Positions 25,831-35,100 of a stretch of DNA of 64,000 bases are shown here, one piece after another. Source of the DNA: Streptomyces calvus (GTDB lineage Bacteria; Actinomycetota; Actinomycetes; Streptomycetales; Streptomycetaceae); NCBI RefSeq assembly GCF_006782915.1, contig NZ_VCNP01000064.1, forward strand, positions 1-64,000. Direction: 5' to 3'. The position numbers and the translations under genes were made by a program. The notes below the pieces were generated by a model. The model had not been told where the DNA came from, did no database searches, and saw nothing but the letters and a program-made list of their open reading frames with translations. The stretch's first letter is position 1. Every line of letters begins with the position of its first letter.

Positions 25831-26239
25831 AGGCGGCTGCCTCCGAAAAGTTGTGGTTGAACCAGATTGGCGCCGCCGATCATCACGGTGCCGGTTCAAG
25901 GACACGCCGCTGCTGCAGAGAACTGCCTGATTTGCCATCCGCAAATGACCGAGATTCTCCACCTACCAGTGGCTCGCTGTGCCCTGGGCATGTTCGGGGA
26001 TGGAGAGGATACGCGCCCAATGGGCAAAGCGAAGATCTTGAATCCCTGATGCCCTCGGACTCACCTACGGCGGCGGGCGGCAGGGTCGCGTCCGACGAAC
26101 TGAGCGTCGCCCACCGCCCATCTGCCCGCAGATGGGCTGCACTTCCGGGAACGCAGATGCCAGGAAGATCGTTGATTCAGCGACAACGGCGCCGCAATCT
26201 CCGGCTTACCTTGAGGAGTGAACCGCTCTGCGTACTCCC
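25831..26239. other. Intergenic stretch between divergent genes
   Basis: About 400 bases between the hypothetical gene and the peptidoglycan-binding protein, presumably containing both promoters. A small inverted repeat (CATCTGCCCGCAGATG) lies near 26119. No gene was recognised. Confidence 0.4.
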
Positions 26240-27193
26240 TTGTCCCTCCGTATCGGTACGGCAGTGGTCTTCGCCCTGACTGCCGGCTTGAGCCTTGCCA
26301 CCGGCTCCCCCAGCACCGCAGGCATCTCGCTGACCACCCAATCCACCAACAGCGAAGCAGCCGAACGAACCGATTCCTCCGTACCCGATGGCCGAGGCAA
26401 CGCTGCACGCGAAGCCATACCGAGCCGTACCGACGCACCCGACGCGCAATCACGGGAACCGGCGGAACGCGCCAACCCCGATCCCACGGCCCGGCCGACT
26501 CTCAGCAGTGGCAGCAGCGGGACGGCCGTACGGGAGCTGCAACGCCTCCTTACCCGGCACGGCCACAGCACGGCCGTGGACGGACTGTTCGGCCCCCACA
26601 CCGAGAAGGCCGTCAGGGCCTTCCAGACGGACGAGCAACTGGTAGCCGACGGCATCGTCGGGCCGAAGACTTGGGGGGCACTGACCGCGGCACCGCCTGC
26701 TGAGCAGCCGGCACCCTCACCCGACGCCCCCAACTCATGTTGGGAAGCAGCTGACACAGACACGAACTATGCCTACAAGTGCGCCTTCCGCGTCGTCACC
26801 GTCAACCCAGTCCCCAGCGCGGAGACCTTGAAGGACGCGGTGTTCGCACAGGCCATCAGCCAATTCTCCGACCGCTTCCCCTTCGGCGGATGCGGCCAAG
26901 TTCTCACCGTCGGTCAGATCTGCCGTCTCCAGCCTGGCAACGCACCGGTGAAGGTCGTCGCCATCGGCAAGGACTACTTCCAGTTGAAGTCACTTCCCGG
27001 GCATCCTGAAGGTGAGGGCCGGTACATCAAGTTCAGTCTCGCCATCACCGGAAACGAACTGGTCTTGAACGTCCACGCCTGGGGCAAGCCGAGCTACGGC
27101 GCGAAGGGCAGCGTTATCTCAGGGTTCGTGGAGCACATCTGGGGCACCTACGCCCAGAAGGGCATCCGGACCTTGGTCTGGCCACAGGGGTAG
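26240..27193 (+). CDS. Secreted peptidoglycan-binding protein
   Basis: 317 residues from TTG 26240. A signal peptide (LRIGTAVVFALTAGLSLATG) and a Ser/Thr/Pro linker are followed by a peptidoglycan-binding type-1 domain at about residues 88-140 (SSGTAVRELQRLLTRHGHST, AVDGLFGPHTEKAVRAFQ, DGIVGPKTWGAL), then a C-terminal domain of about 150 residues with two Cys pairs and no recognised family. It should bind cell-wall peptidoglycan outside the cell. The only good ribosome-binding site (AGGAG at 26213) serves GTG 26218 in another frame, so a one-base frameshift near the start is possible. Confidence 0.7.
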   Translation: MSLRIGTAVVFALTAGLSLATGSPSTAGISLTTQSTNSEAAERTDSSVPDGRGNAAREAIPSRTDAPDAQSREPAERANPDPTARPTLSSGSSGTAVRELQRLLTRHGHSTAVDGLFGPHTEKAVRAFQTDEQLVADGIVGPKTWGALTAAPPAEQPAPSPDAPNSCWEAADTDTNYAYKCAFRVVTVNPVPSAETLKDAVFAQAISQFSDRFPFGGCGQVLTVGQICRLQPGNAPVKVVAIGKDYFQLKSLPGHPEGEGRYIKFSLAITGNELVLNVHAWGKPSYGAKGSVISGFVEHIWGTYAQKGIRTLVWPQG

Positions 27194-27423
27194 AAGTAGA
27201 TGCACAGGCATGACTGGCTGACCACGCAGTGGGGGGAGATCCAAGTACCAGGTACGGGTCTCCCCCCATCACAAGCCCCGGCCTTGATGTCACAACCCAC
27301 CCCAGCCTCCAGATGACAGCTCGACCAAAGAGAGTGAGCCGAATGCTTTGCAGGCCAGGGTCGCCTTTCCACGCCAGTAGGGCCTTGACACCGTGTCGAC
27401 GAAAAGTCGCCCTCCATCTGCAC

Positions 27424-27521
27424 CTAGGCCAGGTGCACCGTCCCGATGAACAGGCACTCCGACAGGTCGACGTCGGCGAGGACCAGATGCGCCGCGTTCA
27501 CCCCGCGCAGCGAAGCCATCC
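27424..27521 (-). pseudogene. Pentapeptide-protein fragment
   Basis: The minus strand encodes RMASLRGVNAAHLVLADVDL then SECLFIGTVHLA and a TAG at 27424. It closely matches residues about 347-380 of the 16528-18387 protein (RVASLRGVDAAHLVLADLDL). It is an isolated scrap of a lost homologue. Confidence 0.75.
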
Positions 27522-28144
27522 GATCTTTCCACCCCTGACACCCCACCCTCACCTATTTCCAGGGCTTGGTCAGTGAGAGGAGGAGAGAAGAGGGTTGTGA
27601 CGAGGCACCGAAGCCCCGGAAAGCCGTAAGGGCAGGGGAAATGCGGTCTTCTCTCGTGCCGGGCATGGAAGTGGGATCGCAAGCGCCGGCGGCAGGAGAC
27701 TGCGGCGGCTTGCCCGACCGACCGGCCCTGTCGGCGCGGGCGCGCGGCTCGCCGGTCGGCGGCGCGGGGCAACCAGTGGCTATGAGGCTCGAGGAGCGCA
27801 GTCGGCACCGCTGGCTCCGGTCAGATGCCCTCGCCATGTGGCGAGGCGGGCGGCACTGATGTGGTCGGCGGCCGTGTTCGAGCCTGTGCCATCTCTGGCC
27901 TCAGCAGGGCCGCGACGGCCTCACGGTGCCATCTGTCCGGCCGCCATCACGTCATGCCCGCCGGTCTGCCGGCACAGCGCAGTTTCGCTCAGTACGAGCC
28001 TCATCGACAGCGGATCGGTCGTCCGCGTCAGCAGCGCCTGCCGGTCGACCTTCAGTCGCACCCGGGGCCTCGATCTCTCCCTCGCTCAGCGCGCCCGGAC
28101 CCGCCTTCCTAAGGAAGCGGGTCCGGGCACTCGGAGCCAGCAGG
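27522..28144. other. Non-coding stretch with terminator
   Basis: No convincing gene in about 620 bases. It contains the terminator of the large minus-strand gene at 28093-28128. Confidence 0.4.
28093..28128 (-). terminator. Strong hairpin terminator
   Basis: An inverted repeat GCCCGGACCCGC...GCGGGTCCGGGC, with the inner CTTCCT/AAGGAAG extending the stem, 17 bases beyond the stop of the gene at 28145-31609. Confidence 0.75.
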
Positions 28145-31100
28145 TCATCCGATGGCGATGCGGGTTTTCCAGTAACTGTTCTGTCCGATGATCTCTGTGC
28201 CGGAGCCGGACAGGACGGTCTTGCCGCCTGCATAGAAGCGTACGGATCCGTCGGAGCGTACGGTCCAGATGTCAGGAATGGCGTCGCCGTTGGCGTCGGG
28301 GGTTCCGATCAGCAGCGGGATGCTGGTGCTGGACCAGCCGGAGGAGCCGTAGACGGCGTCGGTGCCGTCGGCGGAGTTGGCGGCGGAGGCCAGGGAGGTG
28401 AGGTCGGTTCCGCCTTCGGCGGCCTTGATGCCCTTGCGGAAGAGGAGCCGGCCGGAGGCGTCGCTGCGGTAGACCAGGTCCGTGACCCCGTCGCCACTGA
28501 TGTCGGCCGCGGTGACGATGTCGCGGTCAGCCCAGGGTGTGGAGGACAGTCGGATCGCCTTGTCGATGGTCGCGCCGTGGTAGCCGATGAAGGCCCAGAT
28601 CTCCTCGCCACGGGTGGCGAAGAAGTCCGTGCGGCCGTCTCCGGTGGCGTCGCCCGCCGAGACGATCTGAGTGAGGGAGGCGGGGCTGGGCGCGTTGGAC
28701 GGCAGGAGGATCTCCACCCGTCGGTCGATGTTGACCGCGCCGTAGCCGTCACCGGGGTAGACCCAGAGCTTGCCTCCGACGCGGACGACCAGGTCCTGGA
28801 GGCCGTCACCTCCATAGATGTCACCGTTGTGGGTGATCAGGGAGTCCTTGAAGTGACCGGCGGGCGCGGCGACGAACGGTGGCAGACCGTCCTCGGAGCC
28901 TGGGTCCTTGGCCGGATTGGCGCGGTAGGCGCCAGACATGGAGTAGTCGAGGTCACCGCTGGCGCGGGTGAGGTCGGGTGTGGCCTGGGACGGGTAGAGA
29001 GCGAGATTGCCCCCGGCAGTCACGGCCATGAGGTCGGCGAGGTCGTCGCCCGTGAAGTCGCCGGCGCTGTCGGCTTCGTCGCGCGGGCTGACGTAGAAGA
29101 AGTAGAGGGCCGGGTCTGAGGGGTTGCCCGCCGAGTCGACAGCACGGATGTACAGGACGTTGGGGCCGGCTGTCGGGGGCTTGGCATCGGTGATGGTCGT
29201 CGGTGTGGTGACGGCCGTCCCGGCGGTGCGGCTCTTGGAGAAGTTGTAGTTGGAACCGTTGAAGGAGTACTCGAAGCGGACGGTGTCGGTGGAGCCAGCG
29301 TAGACGGTGAAGGACCCTGCTGTACCGAACTTTAGCTTCGACCAGTTGGCGTCCTCGGCGTCGTTCCCGAAGCCGTTCTCCGAGCCGTCGGCGTTGGGGA
29401 AGTCGGTGGAGGTGACTTTGGGGCGTTTGGGGGCGGTGGTGTCCAGGATGAACCGGCAGGGCGTCTTGGCCGGCGAGTATCCGGATGTGGCGCCCTTGTC
29501 GTCGATGCCGCGGACCCGCCAGGAGTAGAGGGTGCCGTTGGTCAGTTTGCTGGTGGAGAAGGCGGGTGTGGAGCGCAGGGCGTCGCCGCCGTCACTGCCG
29601 GTGGAAACCTTGCCTGTGGAGCCGAGTATGTCGCCGGTGGTGCCCCACTTGCCGGTGGGCCAGAGGTCGAAGTCCAGGTAGTCGAGGTTGTTGTCCTTGT
29701 CTTTCCCTCGCGCGGTGAAGGTGACGCTGCCCGCGCCCATCCGGACGTACGGCTCGGTGGTGGTGCACTTGGCGTCGGGGGACAGGTCGAGGTTGGTGGG
29801 GGACGAAGGACGGCGGTTGTAGACGAGTTCGAGTGCCGGGCCGTTGTCGCCGTTGGCCTGGAACTTTTTCCAGGAGTACTGGGATTTCTCGTCCCGGGCA
29901 CGCAGACCGAAGGTGATTTTGGAGCGGCCGAGGTCGGCGTAGTTCTGTGCGGCCTTCTTCACGTCGAAGGTCTCGTAGGCGTCGCGACAACCGGACTTGT
30001 AGCCGTGCGCGAAGCTGCGGGTCTGCAGCTTGTTGCCGTCGGTGAGTTTCGGGGCGTTCTTCCAGTTGGTCTTCTTGCTGACCGCTCCGGTGACGTGGAC
30101 GCTCATCGAGCGGGCGCTGCAGGACCAGGAGTACGTCTCCAGGAGGCGCAGCTTGGCGCTGCTGATCTTCGCGCCCTTGAGGTTCTTGTCGAAGTCCATG
30201 TTGAAGAAGGAACGCGAAGTGCCCCAGGTGTCAGACTCGAAGCCGACCCGGGCCTCGTGGGTGCCGCCCTTGTTGAAGCCCTTGCCGTTGTAGAAGGTGG
30301 CGTTGGGGTGCCGGCTGTAGGCGGTCGTCCAGTTGTCCATGTGCTTGGTGACGGACGGGTCGATGAAGACCGGGTAGGTCGTTTCCGGAGCGTTGAGGAA
30401 GTCCAGGTCCGGGGTGATGACCCAGTTGTCGCCCGAGAGGTCGGACTCCACGGTATTGCCCAGGGAGTCCGGTGATGGCCCGTCAAGCAGCGGAAGCGAG
30501 AGGGTTGCCGCTGATCCGCTCTGCGACGGGTCTGGGGTGGGTTCGGCGGGAGCGGTGAGTGTGGCGGTCTCCGAGGGGGTGACCTCAGGGTCGTCGGTGG
30601 GGGTGGGCAGGCTCGCGGCCTCGGATTCCCGGTCGGTCTGCTCGTCCGACTCGGCGTCGTTCGTCGCCTCCTCGGGCGGCACCGCTTCCGGTGTCCAGGA
30701 CGCCGAGTTGCTGGGTTCGGGGCTCTCCGAGCCGGTCGGCTGGGCAGTGGCTCCGACCTGTCCGTCGGTGATGGCGGGCTGGCCGGTGGAGTCCCACATC
30801 AGCGGGGTGCCGGAGCTGGCCACTTCGTTGCCGTAGAAGGTCTCGGCGGTGAGGACGCCGGACAGCGGGTCGAGGCGGAAGGTCAGGTCTTCGGAGGTGA
30901 TGCCGTACGAGAGCTGCCGTACCAGCGGGTTGGCCGCGGCCGCCCGGTTCTTCAGGACGAGGAGCTGGGCGAAGCCGTCGTTGTCCGCCGTGAGGACCAG
31001 GTCGGCGCCGGGGAAGATCTCCGGGTACAGGGCGCGTGAGCCGTCGATGATGGGGGCGGGGACCGGTCCCGGCCAGGTGAGCTGGATGGCGTACTCACCG

Positions 31101-31609
31101 GCATCGCCCACATAAAGCGTGACTAGGTTGCTCGCTTCGGCTGCGGCGGGAGCGTTTTTTACCAGTGACACACGCTGGCCCCCGGCGCGGGAGGCCCGCT
31201 CCGGGTTCTGCTTGCCCGAGCCTGCGGTGAACACTATGCGGGCGCTGGTGGCCGTGGTCTCCCAGCCGGCTTTGCTGCGCCGCAGGTCCGTGTTGATCGC
31301 GCGCCATTCGCCGTCCTTGTGGACCCGGATCGGTGAGGCGTGGAACCTTTTGGCGAGCTGGCCGTCGGGACGGGCCCAGGTGGTGGAGCGCTCGGTGCGG
31401 TCCGCGGTGACCTCGACCTGCTTGCCTGTGCGGGCGGCCTGGACGAAGGCGGCGCTTTCGGTGACCGCCTTTGCCCGCTGGGGTTCGGTCTGCTGTTGTC
31501 CGTCGGAGCTCGTGTACCCGGCATAAGCGATGCCGGTCGCTGCGACCGCCGTGGCGAGGGCGAACGCCAGGGTGCGGCGTCCGGGCCTGCGGGGCTGAAT
31601 GGTTGGCAT
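28145..31609 (-). CDS. Large secreted DNRLRE and FG-GAP repeat protein
   Basis: 1154 residues from ATG 31609 (AAAGGGACC upstream). A signal peptide (RRTLAFALATAVAATGIAYA) is followed by a beta-rich N-domain. A Ser/Thr/Pro/Glu linker spans about residues 280-380. A DNRLRE-type domain spans about 420-610 (THEARVGFESDTWGTSRSFF, AKISSAKLRLLETYSWSC, NGPALELVYNRRPSSP). Fibronectin-like segments come next, then FG-GAP/VCBS-like repeats from about 870 (AGDFTGDDLADLMAVT, GDATGDGRTDFFATRG, AADISGDGVTDLVYRS). It should act outside the cell as an adhesin or structural partner. It is transcribed away from the Rhs gene across 540 bases; such proteins often accompany Streptomyces Rhs proteins. Confidence 0.8.
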   Translation of the reverse strand: MPTIQPRRPGRRTLAFALATAVAATGIAYAGYTSSDGQQQTEPQRAKAVTESAAFVQAARTGKQVEVTADRTERSTTWARPDGQLAKRFHASPIRVHKDGEWRAINTDLRRSKAGWETTATSARIVFTAGSGKQNPERASRAGGQRVSLVKNAPAAAEASNLVTLYVGDAGEYAIQLTWPGPVPAPIIDGSRALYPEIFPGADLVLTADNDGFAQLLVLKNRAAAANPLVRQLSYGITSEDLTFRLDPLSGVLTAETFYGNEVASSGTPLMWDSTGQPAITDGQVGATAQPTGSESPEPSNSASWTPEAVPPEEATNDAESDEQTDRESEAASLPTPTDDPEVTPSETATLTAPAEPTPDPSQSGSAATLSLPLLDGPSPDSLGNTVESDLSGDNWVITPDLDFLNAPETTYPVFIDPSVTKHMDNWTTAYSRHPNATFYNGKGFNKGGTHEARVGFESDTWGTSRSFFNMDFDKNLKGAKISSAKLRLLETYSWSCSARSMSVHVTGAVSKKTNWKNAPKLTDGNKLQTRSFAHGYKSGCRDAYETFDVKKAAQNYADLGRSKITFGLRARDEKSQYSWKKFQANGDNGPALELVYNRRPSSPTNLDLSPDAKCTTTEPYVRMGAGSVTFTARGKDKDNNLDYLDFDLWPTGKWGTTGDILGSTGKVSTGSDGGDALRSTPAFSTSKLTNGTLYSWRVRGIDDKGATSGYSPAKTPCRFILDTTAPKRPKVTSTDFPNADGSENGFGNDAEDANWSKLKFGTAGSFTVYAGSTDTVRFEYSFNGSNYNFSKSRTAGTAVTTPTTITDAKPPTAGPNVLYIRAVDSAGNPSDPALYFFYVSPRDEADSAGDFTGDDLADLMAVTAGGNLALYPSQATPDLTRASGDLDYSMSGAYRANPAKDPGSEDGLPPFVAAPAGHFKDSLITHNGDIYGGDGLQDLVVRVGGKLWVYPGDGYGAVNIDRRVEILLPSNAPSPASLTQIVSAGDATGDGRTDFFATRGEEIWAFIGYHGATIDKAIRLSSTPWADRDIVTAADISGDGVTDLVYRSDASGRLLFRKGIKAAEGGTDLTSLASAANSADGTDAVYGSSGWSSTSIPLLIGTPDANGDAIPDIWTVRSDGSVRFYAGGKTVLSGSGTEIIGQNSYWKTRIAIG

Positions 31610-32150
31610 CGTGAGAGGTCCCTTTCCCCATGCCCGGCACACGGATCGACGTGTGCGGGCTCCTCCGGAACGATGTGGCCGGCCATGGCGAAGCGGACCG
31701 TTCCGTACGGGGGCGCGGGCATGGCAGGGCGAGCTGATGATGACTTATGAGCCGCCTGTCGTCACCCTGTGAATTGTCATGCCTGGGACTTGGGCCGGGT
31801 GGTCTCCGTTTCTCCCGGAGGCTGCCCCGCTGAGGCTGGCGAGTGTCCACCGCACCGAGAGAGGTCTCATATCGGCACGAAGTGCCCCATGATTTACGGC
31901 ATTTGATTGTCCATCAGATATTATGGGGCGAAATTGGACTCACGTCGGAATGTATTCCTCCTCGGAGGGGTGCCGCCTGATCGGCGTCCTCTGTGAGTGA
32001 TTTTCTCGTTACGAGGCGTGACAATGATCACTAGTGGTCTGAACCTCTAGCGTTTCTTCACATCGCTCTCACAGAATTCGCCCGATCTGTTTCGTCCTGC
32101 GCGAGGTCTGTTTCCGGCCCCGCTCCAAGTGGTGTCCGGGGGGACCCTCC
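31610..32150. promoter_or_regulatory. Divergent promoter region of the two giant secreted proteins
   Basis: 540 bases without a gene, noticeably richer in A/T than the flanks around 31880-32060 (for example ATTTGATTGTCCATCAGATA). Both promoters must be here. I could not place -35/-10 boxes with confidence. Confidence 0.4.
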
Positions 32151-35100
32151 GTGTTCGGTCGAACTCGCATTTCCCGAAGCCTGCGGGTGCGCAGAGCGGT
32201 TGTCGCCGCAGCTGGTGCCGCGGTGCTCGTCGGTCTGCTGCCCACGGCGGCGATGGCTGTGCCGCCGGTTCCGCCGGCCGATGAACCGGGGCGCGAGGCC
32301 CTGACTCTCGAGTCGCTCGCCAAAGTCGTCCCTGCCGACGGCGCCCCGGTCAACCAGGACGTCGAGAGCCTGAAGACCGATGTTCCGCAGGAGATGGAGG
32401 CGGCGCCGCCCGGCACCGACACTCCGCTTCCCGCGTCCACCACAACGGTCACGTTTCCGTCCAGTGCCGCACGGAGCTCGTCTGCCGCCGTCGAGTCCCA
32501 GTCGCTGGGTGAAGTGCCGGTTACGCTCGCCCCGGCCGAGGGGCAGCCCGCCCCCACCGGTGCGTGGGGCGTGACCGTGGACGCCCGCACCGAAGTCACC
32601 ACACAGGGCGTGGACGGTGCGGTCATCCGCGTCGACCCGCCGGACACGGGCGCGGTGCCGGTCTCGCTCTCGCTGGACTACGGCACCTTCGAGAACCTCT
32701 ACGGCGCCGACTGGGGCTCCCGCCTGCGTCTGGTCCAGTTCCCGGCGTGCTACCTGATCACCCCCGACGTCGAGGAGTGCCAGGCATACACGGAGCTGGA
32801 GACGGTCAACGACCCGGACGCCAACACAGTCTCCGCGACCATCGACCCGGCCGCCGACGACCCCGTCACCACGGCGTCCGAAGGCCCCACCACCCAGTCG
32901 GCGGGCTCCCGCCTGCTGGACGCGGAAGGCAGCGGCGACTCCACCGTGATCGGCGCGGTCGATTCCGGAGCCGGCCCCGGCGGCTCGTTCAAGGCGACCC
33001 CCCTTGCCTCGACCGGATCCTGGTCGCACGCCGGCAGCTCCGGCGCCTTCGTCTGGTCCTACCCGCTGACCGTTCCGGCGCCCCCGGCCGGCCCCACTCC
33101 GACGATCGCGCTCACCTACAACTCGCAGTCCGTGGACGGCCGCACCGCCGTCTCCTCCCCTCAGGCCTCCTGGATCGGAGAGGGCTGGGACTACGACCCC
33201 GGCCACATCGAGCGCCGCTACCGCAGCTGCAAGGACGACCGGAAGACCCTTGACGCCGGCGCCCCCAACAACACCGCCAAGACCAACAAGACCTCCGACC
33301 TGTGCTGGGTCTCGCACAATGCGGTGATGTCCCTCGCCGGCCGGACCACCGAGCTGGTCCGCGTCGGCACCACCGACACCTACCGCCTCGCGTCCGACGA
33401 CGGTACCCAGGTCACGCTCAAGACCGGTGCGACGAACGGCGACAACGACGGCGAGTACTGGGAGGTGACCACCACCGACGGAACCGTCTACACCTTCGGC
33501 CGTCACGAGGTCGGCGGCGGCCACGCCAACACCAGCTCGGTCTCCACGGTTCCCGTCTTCGGCAACCATCCCGGTGAGCCCTGCCATGCAACCGCCTTCG
33601 CCGACTCCCGCTGCGGCGCGGGCAAGCAGCAGGCCTGGCGCTGGGGCCTGGACAAGGTCACCGATGTCCACGGCAACGTGATGGTTGTCAACTGGAAGCA
33701 GGAGACGAACTACTACGCCGTCCGGGACAAGCGCAAGACCCCGGAAGCCTACGAGCGCTTCGCCTACCCCACCACCATCGACTACGGAATGCGCTCGGAC
33801 GACCTGTCCAATCCTTCCGCGCAGGTCAGCTTCGGCGTCAAGCAGCGCTGCCTGAAGTCCGCCACCGCCTGCGACGCGGCGAACTTCGCCAAGACCGACG
33901 ACCCCGGCGCCTACCGCCCCTGGTGGGACACCCCCGGAAACCTCAACTGCAAATCAACGTCCAAGCTCTGCCCCGGCTTCCCGTCCTTCTGGACACAGAT
34001 GCGCCTGGACACCATCACCACCCTCGGTGCCCGCCCCGGCGTGACCGGCCTGGGCAAGGTCGACGTCTACGCCCTCCACCAGTCGTTTCCCGACGACTGG
34101 TACGACACCTCTCCGGGACTCTGGCTCAACTCGATCACCCGCACCGGATACGGCCCTGGCGACACCACCGGCACCATCCAGTCCAAAGACGGCGTGAGCT
34201 TCGCCGAGTACCGGGTCGGCTCCTCCTCTCCGCTCCAGTCCCGCCTGCGTGACCGCCAGCTCCCCAACCTCGTCCGCACCGGCCCCAAGGACCAGCGCCC
34301 CGCCTTCACCCGCCCCCGCATCGGAACCGTCGCCACCGAGGCCGGCGCCGACATCGAGGTCGAGTACACCGGCGGATGCGCCACCCCGCCGTCCGAGGAC
34401 AAGGAGAAGGCGAACGGAACCTGCTACCCGGTCCGCTGGTCCCCGGACGGCGACGAGCGGACCCCACCCAAGCAGTGGTTCAACAAGTACGTCGTCGCCT
34501 CCGTCGTGGAGACCGACAAGGTCACCAACCACGGCGTGCCGATCGTCACCAAGTACAAGTACACCGGCCCGGCCTGGGCCAAGTCCGACGACGAGTTCCA
34601 GCGCCCCGCCCTGCGTACATACAGCGACTGGCAGGGATACCGCCAGGTCTCCGTGACCCAGGGCAGCAAGACCACGTCCAGCAAGACCGGCAACGACGAC
34701 CCGCAGTCGCAGTCGTACTCCGAGACGCGCTACTTCCTCGGCACCGGCGGCGAGGTCAAGGACACCACCGGCACCCACACCCTGGTCAGCGACGACGCCC
34801 GCCAGTACGCGGGCCTGGCCGCCGAGGTCCTCACCTACAAGGACTCCAACAAGCAACTCCTCCAGCGCACCCTGAACTTCCCCTGGTCCAAGCAGACCGC
34901 CTCCCGCTCCCGGGAGGCGGAGGACGGCTCGGCCATGGAACCGCTCCTCGCCCACCGCGTCGGCATCAAGCGCACCGACGACATCCAGTCCCTCGACGAC
35001 GGATGGCAGTCCAAGCGCACCCTCACCACCGTCGACGACACCTACGGCCTGGCCACCGAGGTCGAGAGCTTCGTCGTCAAGCCCGACGGCACCGGCGGCG

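Noticed and set aside
27566-27859. Possible 97-codon gene
   Set aside because: Composition and lack of ribosome-binding site or family resemblance gave no support.
27926-29119. Plus-strand open frame of 397 codons
   Set aside because: Antisense to the FG-GAP repeats of the large secreted protein; Gly/Val-rich and without motifs.
32058-33671. Minus-strand open frame of 537 codons
   Set aside because: Shadow of the Rhs gene's C/G third positions.
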